Shown here piece by piece: positions 38,770 to 49,253 of a DNA stretch of 64,000 nucleotides; positions within the stretch are counted from its first letter, which is position 1; each line of letters starts with the position of its first letter. A model generated the notes under the pieces. That model was not told the DNA's origin, did no database searches, and worked only from the letters and a program-made list of their open reading frames with translations. The DNA comes from Siphonodentalium dalli (lineage: Eukaryota > Mollusca > Scaphopoda > Gadilida > Siphonodentaliidae). A program made the translations under genes and the position numbers. The stretch lies in the NCBI GenBank assembly GCA_032622095.1, contig CP136069.1, positions 183,015,122 to 183,079,121 of the forward strand. The letters run 5' to 3'.

Positions 38770-40017
38770 TAGGCCCCGGCGAAGGTTCGAGATTCGATTC
38801 GATATACTCCCGATGATTCGATTCGATTCGATATCATTCGTCCGATTCGTCTCAAAAACGAATCTTAAAAACATCAAATATAACGCGCAAAGATACTGTC
38901 ATTTTTATCGCAGTCATCGTAAAAAATAGCAGCACTACCTCTATACTTAAGCCAATGGCAGAGTAAACGTGCTTTTTGAGCGCGGATCGTTCGATAACTG
39001 TATCAATGGTTAATAATTGTCCCATACATCCAGAATCTGGCTAAGCAGTTGCGACTCAATGACGCCAAAGGCGTGAAAAAGTTCAGAGAATAACTTCATG
39101 CACAACTTCGATCCAGGTTTGATCTCACCAAACCCCCACCTGCTCGCAGGTTCATACATGGATCCGCGATTTAAAAGTAATACATAAATATTTAGAACAG
39201 GGCTTGACCCACTATGGACTCCATGAAACAGAGCAGTCCACTAGTACGGGCAATGCAGTTAATAAACCGGTAACTCCACCAACCCAGAGTTTAGTTGACG
39301 CTATATTTGATGACGTTGAAGCAGCCCACGAGAGGGACAATGTACTGGACCCTGGTGACAATTCATTATATGTATGGCTAACCAAGGAAATGGAGGCATA
39401 CTCGCGTGTTGGGTTATATTAAATAGGGATGACTCTCCACTGGAGTTTTGGAAATCGAACCAGTCGGCATTGCCTTGATTCGCTACAACTGCGAAGGATA
39501 TAGTCCCGATATACTCGGTATTCAAGCGACGAATTGTTCCAGTGAGAGAGTAACGAACCAAAGGCACAGTCTCTCCAACTATAACGCGGAAACGTTAATC
39601 TGGGCCCGCAACAACTCGAACTTACTATTTCCGTCACTGGTACAAACTGCAAAAGCCAATGCATTTAAGAGTGAATAGTTTGGTCGCTTAAATACCAAGT
39701 ATATACACGATTACATGTGCTAACTGCTAAGTTCGCAGCTTTTGCGAGTAAATGCAGAGATGACTTGTTGAGTCTCGTACGCTTTCCAAAACCCCAGATA
39801 ATCGCACATGGTGAAAACAAATCAATTAGTTAACGAACAATTTGTAACGTTTATTCATAAAATCGATGTTTATTCACAATAAATTTGTCCCAGTAATTGA
39901 AGTCAGGTTTTCTATGATTCGATTCGAAGATTCGATTCGATTCGATATCATTCGGCCGATCCGATTCGAGATTCGATTCGAACCAAAAAGGCCGATTCGC
40001 CGATTCGCCGGGCCCTA
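38770..40017 (+). mobile_element. hAT transposon relic, 1,248 bp, inserted in the satellite
   Basis: Terminal inverted repeats are TAGGCCCCGGCGAA at the left and TAGGGCCCGGCGAA (complement) at the right, fitting the hAT consensus start YARNG. The element is flanked by a perfect 8-bp target duplication, GTTTGTAT (38762-38769 and 40018-40025). GTTTGTAT is itself satellite sequence, so the insertion postdates the array. Subterminal GATTCGATTCG repeats occupy about 100 bp at each end, a typical binding-site arrangement for hAT transposase. Inside is a decayed transposase fragment. Confidence 0.93.
39090..39640 (+). pseudogene. hAT transposase C-terminal remnant
   Basis: Frames on the plus strand give, in order: MDPRFK at 39158-39175, the conserved DPRFK box of the hAT catalytic core; 'SPLEFWKSNQSALP' at about 39433-39474; then, after a stop and a frame change, 'CSSERV' followed by 'NAETLIWARNNSNLL', the signature of the hAT C-terminal dimerisation domain. 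The order and spacing fit the last ~170 residues of a ZBED-like hAT transposase. Multiple stops and at least two frameshifts make it non-functional. The N-terminal BED finger and most of the catalytic domain are gone. Confidence 0.8.
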
Positions 40018-40025
40018 GTTTGTAT

Positions 40026-40622
40026 GGCCTTATACGGAAAAGGGTAGCATACTTGCAGTTAGATCATGATAGCATAATGTATTATGTATCAGAATAGGTC
40101 ATGATAAGTGGCCCTGTTTCTTTAGTATGTGCGCATTTATGTGTGGCGATCGGGTGCCCTTTTCCCGCGTATTGCTATAAATGCGGGTACTTATTAACAA
40201 ACAATTATTAAGTTGTTATGGCCTTGTACGGTAAAAGACAGCCTATTATGTAGTGCATTATGTATTGGAATAGGTCGTGATTGGTACCCAGGGTGCTTAA
40301 CATATAAATATGGTTACTTTGTTAAGTTTGTATGGCCTTATACGGCAAAGGGCAGTCTAATTGCAGTTAGATCGTGATAGCATAATGTATTATGTATCAG
40401 AATAGGTCATGATAAGTGGCCCTGTTTCTTTACTATGTGCGCATTTATGTGTGGCAATCGGGTGCCATTTTCGCGCAATCAGCGATAAATGCGGTTACTT
40501 AGCTTGTTAACGAATACTTGTTAAGCGCCTTATACTGTAAAGGGCAGCCTATTTGCAGTTAGATCAGACTAGAGTAGAATATTGTGTATCATACCAGGCG
40601 ATGGTAGATGCCCTTGTCTTTT
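40026..40622 (-). repeat. Satellite array, inverted orientation, distal end
   Basis: The inverted monomers resume after the hAT insertion and decay towards 40.5 kb, mirroring the left edge at 14.03-14.2 kb. The last non-monomer strings ('tgatcagactagagtagaat'-like, seen in complement at 14.08 kb) are identical in both arms. Confidence 0.9.
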
Positions 40623-40765
40623 AGTATATTGTCTGGAGAATGAATATTTGAAATTTGGATCCATTTCAAGCGCATTACCGTTCAAATCGGCCAGTAACGT
40701 ATATCAGTAACGTAGGTAACGGGTCGCGGTGGTCGCGGGTCGCGGCTACCTATCACCAAATAAGA

Positions 40766-40775
<10 letters not shown>
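40623..40775 (-). repeat. Right terminal inverted repeat of the 27-kb satellite block
   Basis: This is the exact reverse complement of 13564-13716. The inverted identity stops in the TA tract at 40775. Sequence beyond it (40821 on) is unrelated to the sequence left of 13563. Confidence 0.95.

Positions 40776-40820
<45 letters not shown>
40771..40820. repeat. (TA)n microsatellite at the right border of the satellite block
   Basis: A pure TA run of about 50 bp abuts the right inverted repeat, matching the TA run at the left border. Confidence 0.95.
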
Positions 40821-41620
40821 TCAGATAATATGCCATTTACGGGGTATTCTTTTGTCTTTTTGATTACATAATGCCCCACAATTTTCTAAAGATGCCCCAC
40901 AATTTTAAACAAAAGAAATTTCTCTTAGAGCGACGAAATTTACTTTTTTCATTATTTTTCAAGAATTTTCCGTCCGCACTTGGCGGAAATGACACTGCGC
41001 ATGATTACTACTTTCATTTTACTGATTTCCGCGTTATTTCGTAATTATATCACTTTACGAAATAACGGAAATCTTCGAAATGCCCCGTAATTCGAATGAT
41101 TTCAATCTATACATACATATACACATATATAATTACATATATGATCATCTATGTTTGACATGCACAGTTCTGAGAGAATCTCACCACATCTCTTCTTTAG
41201 TGTAATAATATGGATCAGTAAAAAGAACTCTGTAAAAAAGGAACGTACACGTATATTTTTCAAGGCGAAGCTCATATCAAACATGTTGACAACACTTGGG
41301 TGTTTTAATTGACCCATTTGTATTGGTCGTAGAGTCAGATTATAGAGAATGATTGTGAGCAACATAAGTATGTAGTTTGCTGTTAATCGTTATTTTAATC
41401 ATCTCAAGTCTCATTGTCCAATACTACGACCGTAGTGCATGCGACTCAGATATGGCCATTGCTTTATAATACAACATCGGTGTCATAATTATATAAAGAC
41501 AACCTGCATTCTTAATAATATACGGATAATGGATGCTCGTGCTATGCTGTTGTATTTGTGGCAAATAAATATAGCTACTTTTGTGTGAACCAGATATTCA
41601 AATTCATTCTTGAAAAATTT
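40821..41620. other. Intergenic sequence upstream of GPCR1; hairpin at 41023-41073
   Basis: A stem of 'atttccg' and 'ttatttcgtaa' with its complement lies at about 41023-41073. 'atgccccacaatttt' is repeated at 40870 and 40892, and a related 'aatgccccgtaatt' lies at 41079. These may be pieces of a small foldback element. From about 41340 the sequence ('gagcaacataa', 'gttaatcgttat', 'atcatctcaagtc') matches the region just upstream of GPCR2 and GPCR4, so it belongs to the duplicated promoter-proximal DNA. Confidence 0.5.
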
Positions 41621-41626
41621 AACTAC

Positions 41627-41628
41627 AG
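41627..41628 (+). promoter_or_regulatory. Candidate 3' splice site in the GPCR1 5' UTR
   Basis: ACAG followed by AATTCTGCTAT lies 46 nt before the start codon. The same ACAG/(G)ATTCTGCTAT arrangement is kept at 45127 and 59527, and a diverged form at 50549. This suggests a 5'-UTR intron whose upstream exon is not identified. Confidence 0.35.
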
Positions 41629-41673
41629 AATTCTGCTATTTGGTTTGGTTCTCCGTATTTCGTGATGCAAATC

Positions 41674-42573
41674 ATGGAAGAGAACATGATGAATGGAACC
41701 ACAGAAGAACAATCGCAAACAAATAACGTGTATTCAACCATTCAGGAGATCAGTGATGCCCGCGCCAATAAACTTCAACCGGTCGTTGCATTTCTGTCCG
41801 TCGTTATGTTCTTAGGCATATCAGTGAATATTCCAGTCATTATCGTATATGTTCAAAGATTTAAGCGCACTGCTACGAACATAATGATCATGACAGCTGC
41901 TATTTTGGACGTTATATCTTGTTTACTGTCTCTCCCGTTCGAAATTGTTGACACGATTTATCCGTATATTAATGGAGATGTGATGATTATTCCGTGCAAA
42001 GTATTCAGGTTCATCGGATCGACTCTAAATGGATCTTCGTTTTATATATTTGCTTGGGTATATAAGATACTGTAAGGTTGTGCGGCCTCTGTCTGTAATA
42101 ACTTCCAAACATGGCGTCATATCTGTTTGCGTCAGTATAGTTGTAAGCTCTGTTACGGCTGTACCGACCGCTATATTTCTCGGCTACCACACGGCAGTTA
42201 TAAGAATAGGAGGACAGCAGTTTAATGGTTCAGATTGTGCCATAAATGATGATTTCGTGAATTCACGTTGGGTTATGTTTTATGCAGGATTTTACCTACT
42301 TAACTTCCTGTTTTGTACAACATCGATAATTTACTTCTATTCGAGGATTCTTCGTCAGGTGTTGATGTTGAGCAAAAGAATGGTCGGAACAGACAAAGTT
42401 CAAGTATCTAAATGCAGCATTAACATTCTACCAGGAAGCATCTCAAACACTCAGTGCAGACAAAGTGGACATTCGAGTGTAGAAATGCGGGTCGTTAGCG
42501 GCAAAGTAATCAAATCTACGAAGACGCATGTTATGTTTGCAATAATTTCTTTTACCCTGCTATTCTGTCGGAC
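41674..42573 (+). pseudogene. GPCR1: class A GPCR paralogue, frameshifted and 3'-truncated
   Basis: The start ATG at 41674 aligns with the start of the intact paralogue at 59573. The copy encodes the N-terminal tail, TM1, TM2 and most of TM3. It then loses 5 nt relative to the other copies near 42051, so the original frame stops at 42073-42075. In the new frame it continues through TM3-TM6 (IRYCKVVRPL, the ECL2 cysteine, YFYSRILRQV) up to codon ~300. There the sequence switches at 'ggac' to the left edge of duplicated module A. TM7, NPxxY and the tail are missing. It also has Val for the conserved Gly next to Asn1.50 (GISVN). Two independent lesions make it a pseudogene. Confidence 0.9.
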
Positions 42574-43539
42574 CGCGCTGGATTTCCCAAATGGATTCAC
42601 CAATGTAAGATAATATACCGTTTTTGTTTTAAATATAACTCCCGCACAACCCCACCTGTCCATGAGATTTTATATTTTCAATATATAGTGCGCCATTATG
42701 CATTAAGCTTTGATAACTAATTTTTTTTTTATCATGCATGTGTTGGTTGGAAAGCAATTTCAAAACAGGTTTTTTTTTCGACTTCGAACCACACACCAAC
42801 ACTGAATTGTGTCTGGAACTTGTTTGCAGACGTCCGTCCTCGTGGATGGTTTAGTTCTATAAAATAAATCCGGATTGAAAAAATGCATAAAAATGTGTTA
42901 TGGTGGCCATTTTGCCCTCGTTGACAGACAATTCCACATTGTCAAAATAGATAAGTTTAGTCATTATTTAATTATATAATGATCCCTAGCTGTGAATCAG
43001 TTCACGCTCTATATAAAGCAAGGTTTTTACATTTTCATTCCACATTCGCAGAAGAAATTTTCATTTGGCAAAAAGGTTTCAAGGAATTTGTCATCAATCA
43101 TCAGATATCCACCAAACCTTGTAACTCGCGTATGGGTCGATCACCTTGGTATTGTGATATTAAAGTTTGTGGGAAGGGATATCCATTTACTAAAGAGTTC
43201 GTTCATTTATTCTAAACGAGCTACGCGACACTGAGCACGGATATTTTTCCATTCTAAGTCCAACATGATTGATCAGACATAACAAGAAAACCATAGTCAG
43301 AAATGGTAACGCCACCAAGATCATATTATTAGCCATAAATATAAATTATAATATAATTATAATATAAACTAGCTTTCAAATTCCATGTGGGAAATTTGGA
43401 TACTTCCATATATCAAGTTTTCCCGTTTCTCGTGTTATACATTACATTCTTCAATTAAGCTGTCTCGCTTTTTATTACACTAGCTGGTGGGCTCGACTTC
43501 GTCCAGGCTGTTTCCCATCTCCTTTCCGGCGAAAGGCGC

Positions 43540-44030
43540 GATTTGACATTGAATTGACTATTTTGAAAGTCAAGGTCAGGTTGGGGTCATGATTTGACCC
43601 GTCCAAAACAGGCGCCTATGTATCAAATTTCGTCGAAATCTGTCCGTTTTACCCGATTTGACCTTGAATTGACAATTTTGAAGGTCAAGGTCAGGTCGGG
43701 GGTCACGATTTGACCCGTCCAAAACACTCCCCGGGCAAATCTACCCCTAGGTATCAAATTTAGTCGAAATCCGTCAGTTTTACCCGATTTGACCTTGAAT
43801 TGACCATTTTGAAGGTCAAGGTCAGGTGGGGGTCACGATTTGACTCGTCCAAAACACTCCCCGGAAAAAGGTACCCCTAGGTATAAAATGTCGTCGAAAT
43901 CCGTCCGTTTTACCCGATTTGACTTTGAATTGACCATTTGAAGGTCAATGTCGGGTCGGGGTCACGATTTGACGAGTCCAAAACACTCCCCGGACAAAAG
44001 TACCCCTAAGTATCAAATTTCGTCAAAATC
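43540..44030. repeat. ~140-bp tandem repeat with AAGGTCAAGGTCA core
   Basis: About three and a half units carry 'gatttgaccttgaattgac', 'ttttgaaggtcaaggtcagg', 'cacgatttgacccgtcc', 'aaaacactccccgg', 'tacccctaggtatcaaat' and 'cgtcgaaatccgtccg'. Module A copy 2 has two units (58165-58420) and copy 3 a single truncated start (63345-63385), so copy number differs between duplicates. Each unit holds a direct repeat of AGGTCA and, nearby, its complement. Confidence 0.85.
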
Positions 44031-45126
44031 CATCTTTGATTACCACACGATCGCATGCTTTCCAAACGGTGTGGTTATTATCAATATCAGCACATGTGCT
44101 AATCTGTGTCGGACTATTTTATTGAGCATTCGGGGTAAGACTACAGCTTTTAAAGCGACCCATTTTTACTTTTACATCGACCTAATCCCCCATAATCCCC
44201 CATAACACCAGTGGATTTTATATTTTCAAGCACAGTATACACATTGGCGTGCTGAGGAGAGTATACAAGGATTATTAATAGACCAGCATGCATCGATGGA
44301 AGGATGTGCCTCAGTGTGTCAGTGTGCCTCGTCCATAGATATTTATAAGAGTTATTTTCCTTGTTGGACATGGAAGGGGAAGCTATTTCCACACATTTAT
44401 CACTGTTACTCAATATTTTGATTTGTCCATATTTTGGTATATAGTGTTAGACCAACAGCAGTGAATTTACACATTTATCTTATATGTTTTCCTGAACTTG
44501 GAACAACATTTATCACTGCACACCCTCTAAAATGAGCGCCGTGGCATGTGCCCTGGTACGTGTCAACAGGTGGGGGTTGGGGTGTCTGCCCAAACTTTGG
44601 TAATAATTTTCAACAGTTGGAAATTTCATGCCTGACACAAAATTAGTCGGAAATTTTACACAAAATATAGTTTAAATTGTTCTCATTGATACAATGCTAT
44701 GAATCTAAGAAAAGTATCTGACTACTTGGTATAGTTGGTATAGCTACGCAGCTGAGTTACGTGTTTCGGGCTCTGCGAATCGGCACTTTTACTTTTCCCA
44801 AGATTTGAAATCGGATTTCGAATGAAAAACATCGGCGCGAGTTTGTTGATTTATTAGGGGACAGATAGAGTCTGATTATAAGTTTCAATAATTAACCAGC
44901 GATTGGTGCACAGTACGATTGTGAGCAAAATAATTATGCAGCTGGTGGTTAATCGTTATATTCATCATCTCAAGTCGTATTGTTCTAATGCCGGATGATC
45001 GAGCTGTGCTGTTGTATATGAATGGCAAATCAATTTAGCTCTATTGTAAACGAGAAGCTCAGATCAAACTTGCAACAATCTAAATACAGGATTCTGCTAT
45101 CGGGTTTGGTATTCCTTATTTATACA

Positions 45127-45127
45127 G
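45127..45127 (+). promoter_or_regulatory. Candidate 3' splice site in the GPCR2 5' UTR
   Basis: TTATTTATACAG followed by GATTCTGCTAT lies 46 nt before the start codon. The GATTCTGCTAT segment is present twice in copies 2 and 4 through a local ~37-bp duplication (also at 45088). Confidence 0.35.
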
Positions 45128-45172
45128 GATTCTGCTATCTGATTCGTTTCTCCGTACTCCGTGATACCAACC

Positions 45173-47140
45173 ATGGAAGAGAACATGATGAATGGAACCA
45201 CACAAGAACAATCTCAAACAAATAACGTGTATTCAACCATTCAGGAGATCAGTGATGCCCGCGCCAATAAACTTCAACCGGTCGTTGGATTTCTGTCCGT
45301 CGTTATGTTCTTAGGCATATGAGGGAATATTCCAGTCTGAGTAAACTCATACCTAAATATTCATTACAACATTGAATATAAGGTATGACGGATAACATCG
45401 CTATCTCATTTCCAAGTCCTCGGGATTCCGTAATCTGATTGATTGCGTAAATTATTTTCCGTCCAATGAAACCGTATGGGTTAATAAACAAGTGTTAGTG
45501 GGCGGAGACTCCCATAATGTCACCTCTAAATATAGTAACAGAGCGGAATTTCGAGGCTTGCAAATACAACAGAGACAGAAAAAATGGCTTCGAAATTATA
45601 TATTCGGTACGATTCCGATTAATTTGAAGGATGTGCTGGACCTCATAGATAGGCCTGCGTATGGTACCAACTTGGCCTCCCATAAATATAAATAGAACTT
45701 TACTCATGTCCGTGTATTTGATTTACTTTAGTGTAACATGGTTTGCAAATCAAATTATTTGCCGTAAAAAAGTCACCTGAAAGTCAAACACCGAGGAAAT
45801 GTCTTAATTTTATGCTTTTAAATAGTTCTAAAGCATCATTTTTGATGACGACCTTATTTTTTGCTCTCGGATGCAGCTTTCCTGTTGATGCAGCGAGTTC
45901 ATCTCCCGAAAAAGAATAGTGGCACACACGACAAATATGATCTTCTGTTTATGTCGCGACACAGGCCTTCTGTGGGTTGATGAGTCGGCGAAGCACAACA
46001 AATAACACGTGGGGACACCTGTCAATCATCGATGTATTTTTTTAAATCCGTGACGTCATTTTGGGGAAGCTCTTCGCTGAATAGAATGGTTTTGGCGACA
46101 TAAGCTCCAGACTCTATATTTCAAATATAGAGTCGACGTTCACCCAGACTGGGAATATTCCAGTCATTATCGTATATGTTCAAAGATTAAAGCGCACTGC
46201 CACGAACATAATGATCATGACAGCTGCTATTTTGGACCTTCTATGTTGTTCACTAACTCTCCCGTTCGAAATTGTTGACACGATTTACCCATATATTAAT
46301 GGAGATGTGATGATTATACCGTGCAAAGTATTCAGGTTCATTGGATGGACTCGAAATGCATCTTCGTTTTATATATTTGTTTGCCTTGCGTATATAAGAT
46401 ACTGTAAGGTTGTGCGGCCTCTGTCAGTAATAACTTTCAAACATGGCGTTATGTATGTCTGCGTTAGCATAATTGTGAGCTCTGTTACGGCTATACCGAC
46501 AGCTACATTTCTCGGCTACCACACAGAAGTTATAAGAATAGGAGGACATCAGTTCAATGGTTCAGATTGTGCCATAAACGATGATTTCGTGAATTCACGC
46601 TGGGTTATGGTTTATGCAGGATTTTACCTACTTAACTTCGTGTTTTGTACCACATCGATAATTTACTTCTATTCGAGGATACTTCGCCAGGTGTTGATAT
46701 TGAGCAAAAGAATGGTCGGAACAGACAAAGTTCAAGTATCTAAATGCAGCATTAACATTCTACCAGGAAGCATCTCAAACACTCAGTGCAGACAAAGTGG
46801 ACATTCGAGTGTAGAAATGCGGGTCGTTAGCGGCAAAGTAATCAAATCTACGAAAACACATGTTATGTTTGCAATAATTTCTTTAACCCTGATCTTCTGG
46901 TGTACGCCAATTTTGCTTCTGAATGTTTTGAACGCTCCCCTCCAACTTGATGATCGCAGAAAATCGGATCCCGATCTCGATCTGTTACTTGGATTTCTTG
47001 AAAGAATGTATGTTCTGAATTTCTGCACCAATCCCATTGTCTATACGGTGATGGATGGACGATTCAGAAATGAATTTTGGAAATTGTTGAAAGAAAAGTT
47101 CACTCTACACGACAGGACTGATGAACGTTATAATGTGTAA
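45173..47140 (+). pseudogene. GPCR2: class A GPCR paralogue with nonsense codon and 819-bp transposon
   Basis: Without the insertion and its duplication the copy is 1,140 nt, exactly the length of the intact paralogue. Codon 50 (Ser in the others, TCA) is TGA at 45320-45322. Seven nucleotides further on, in TM1, an 819-bp DNA transposon with a 9-bp target duplication interrupts the frame. After 46161 the frame is open to the stop at 47138-47140 and keeps the class A features: IRYCKVVRPL after TM3, DCAI in ECL2, FWCTP in TM6 and NPIVY in TM7. That 310-codon tail begins in TM2, so it cannot give a complete receptor. Sequence is otherwise very close to GPCR4, so inactivation is recent. Confidence 0.93.
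45333..46151. mobile_element. DNA transposon, 819 bp, TIR CAGTCTG, 9-bp target duplication
   Basis: The left end is CAGTCTGAGTAAAC and the right end, in complement, CAGTCTGGGTGAAC. The flanks are GGAATATTC on both sides (45324-45332 and 46152-46160). The uninterrupted paralogues at 50753 and 59725 show the empty site with one copy. The element has no transposase. It carries a perfect hairpin (GACTCTATATTT and complement) near its right end. A 9-bp duplication is usual for MULE and possible for Merlin, but these TIRs do not let me decide. Confidence 0.92.
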
Positions 47141-47316
47141 CACCGGTCTGACGTTATAATGTGTAACACATGTCTGACGTTATAATGTGTAACACAGATC
47201 TGACATTATGTGTAACACCTGTCTGACGTTATAATGTGTGACACCGGTCTGACGTTATAATGTGTAACACCGGTCTGACGTTATAATTTGTAACACCGGC
47301 CTGGTGTTATGTGTAA
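47124..47316 (+). repeat. 26-bp minisatellite after GPCR2, 5' part
   Basis: The unit is GTTATAATGTGTAACACC followed by GGTCTGAC, with about seven copies. The first unit contains the last codons and stop of GPCR2 (TAT AAT GTG TAA). A transposon at 47317 splits the array, which resumes at 49112. Confidence 0.93.
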
Positions 47317-49111
47317 CATGGACTAGACGCTGGCTCTATGAGGCTACGTCGTTACACTATGCACGCCGTCATGAGAGACCAGAACAATCCATCCGCCATT
47401 ATTACGTCACAGTACATTCTATATATATCCGGGCATTATTTTGCCCGGTTAAATATATGACGTGCTGTGACGTAGTAATTGAGAACGGCTATGTCAGGAA
47501 AGCCCTTGCTAATTACAGGTGAAATAAACAATGGACGCGGAAGAGTATGTGTGCTCGCTTTGTGCGCACACCGGCCATAAATGCACGGGAGAACTGCAAA
47601 GATTTAGCAATACAATATGGACTGTGTTGCAAGAACTGTTAATCACTGAGGACATTCCGTAAATAAATGTTTGCCGAAATTGTTTTAGAAAGGTGGAGAA
47701 GTTAAAGAAAATTAGTGAAGATGAATTAACTGTGCAAACTGCATGCGTGATTGCAAACTGAACAAGATAATTTATGCATGAAACTATATGCAGAGAAAAC
47801 TAAATTTCGAATAGAATAGTGTCTTGTCTTGTGTCTCTTCTTGTTCCAAACATATTATTTTATACAATATTTAGGATTTCTAAATAGTAGGCCTACGATT
47901 AAATAGGTTTAATTCGTAATAATTGGTCTGGAACCCTGAATATATACATCTTTAAAAAATAAATGAAGTACCGTAGAAGCGAAAAACAATTGAAATGAAA
48001 TTGTACTGAACCTGTTTAATTAACTAATAATTAAGTCAGGTAATTAATATGGAAGGTGTCTATCTAATATTAAATAGTGATGGCCAAATAATACTGATGG
48101 ATGATGTGTCAAAACTTTGCTATTTAAAATGAATAATGGCAATTAGACTCTATATGTACGGTATATGTGCCGAATAGTAGCTATATACATTGATCAGTAT
48201 GTAACATTTACCTCCCAAATTGACGCAATTCCAATGGTGCATATGCATATACAGTGTTCAAGTTTATTGGCCAATATAATGCACTCCGTGTGGCATCCTA
48301 GTATTCCTACCAGTAATTGACTGGGAAAATACTATTAGTATTACATGTACTTCAGGCCGTATAGCTATTATATATAATTCTTTCTCAGTATATTAGGTCA
48401 TCACGATTATAGGCACCTATCTGCATGAGATTGAGAGTACATACATGTACATGGCTATATATAAAACATAGACATTTTGAATGACAACATCATTGATCAT
48501 GTGACATCCGCATGTCAACGGTATAGCCTAGAGAGCTCTAGACCTAGTCTAGCTAGGTATAAAATTTAAAAAAAAAAAAATCAAATTTACCATTGATCTT
48601 ACCATAATTATGATATGAAAAAAATATATAATTGTAAATTTGTTACCGTATGTAATCTTGTCAGTTGTAACGCTTAGTCCTAGTAGGTCAACTTTAGCCT
48701 TTGGTATACGTATGGTACTTTGCATGGTCACTATCTTTCTCGGAAATAAAAATATTAATAAATTATAATGTTTCAATTTTATTTTTAATTCTACCATATA
48801 AGATTACATTAATGTAGTCATAACTTCCAACTTGTTCAGATCTAATTTTATGTTTATTCAATATTAAATTATTTAACAACCATGCATATTAATTAACAGT
48901 TTTACACAATGATTTGCTATCTGTAATGGATAATTCACGATTCAATTCATCTACCTCTTTGGAACTTAATTAGTTGGCTAGCAACGGGATGCTATTTTCT
49001 GATTGGACAGGGAATTCCCTTTTTCAAAATGGCTGATGGATTGTGCTGGTCTCTCATGACGGCGAACAGAGCAGAGCGTCGGAGCGTCATAGAGTCAGTA
49101 TCTAGTCCATG
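47317..49111. mobile_element. 1.8-kb TIR element within the minisatellite
   Basis: The ends are imperfect inverted repeats of about 75 bp. Both read CATGGACTAGA, then CTCTATGA, then CGCCGTCATGAGAGACCAG and AATCCATC from the outside in. Flanks GTGTAAC and GTGTGAC differ by one base and lie inside a repetitive target, so the target duplication is not certain. It carries a dead Cys-rich frame at 47531. The rest is AT-rich non-coding DNA. Confidence 0.85.
47531..47761 (+). pseudogene. Cys-rich (CxxC...CxxC) N-terminal fragment inside the TIR element
   Basis: From ATG at 47531 the frame reads 43 codons to TAA at 47660, then continues in frame to TGA at 47759. The two halves contain YVCSLC and VCRNCFRKVEKL about 45 residues apart. 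Paired CxxC motifs followed by a basic helix resemble a small zinc-binding N-terminal domain such as those at the start of some transposases or ZAD-type proteins. The fragment has no downstream catalytic region and one in-frame stop, so it is probably a relic of the element's own transposase gene. Confidence 0.45.
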
Positions 49112-49253
49112 TGTGACACAGGTCTGACGTTATGTGTACCACAGGTCTGATGTTATAATGTGTAACAACGGTCTGACGTTATAATTTGTAACACCGGTCT
49201 GACGTTATAATGTGTAACACAGGTCTGACGTTATAATGTGTAACAAATGTCTG
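49112..49253 (+). repeat. 26-bp minisatellite after GPCR2, 3' part
   Basis: About five units of the same 26-bp repeat continue the array that precedes the 1.8-kb element, confirming that the element landed in a pre-existing array. Confidence 0.9.

Larger units (their letters stand above)
42570..45172. repeat. Segmental duplication module A, copy 1 (upstream of GPCR2)
   Basis: This matches 56103-59572 over its length apart from insertions in that copy (56241-56720 and about 57434-58036), and part of 62380-63385. It starts with 'gaccgcgctggatttccc' and ends at the GPCR start codon. Two overlapping frames of 78-80 codons (42979-43234) are kept in both copies, but only because the DNA is duplicated. 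Neither has a recognised domain. Confidence 0.9.

Noticed and set aside
13737-40622. CRISPR-like array of repeats and spacers
   Set aside because: Monomers are contiguous, long (about 181-194 bp) and similar throughout; there are no unique short spacers and the DNA is from an animal.
42979-43234. Two overlapping 78-80-codon frames kept in both copies of module A (also 57004-57259)
   Set aside because: The conservation is that of the whole duplicated DNA. Two frames are equally conserved and neither has a recognised domain.
46211-47140. 310-codon open frame of GPCR2 as an independent gene
   Set aside because: It starts inside TM2 after a transposon insertion and lacks TM1, so it is the surviving tail of a pseudogene.
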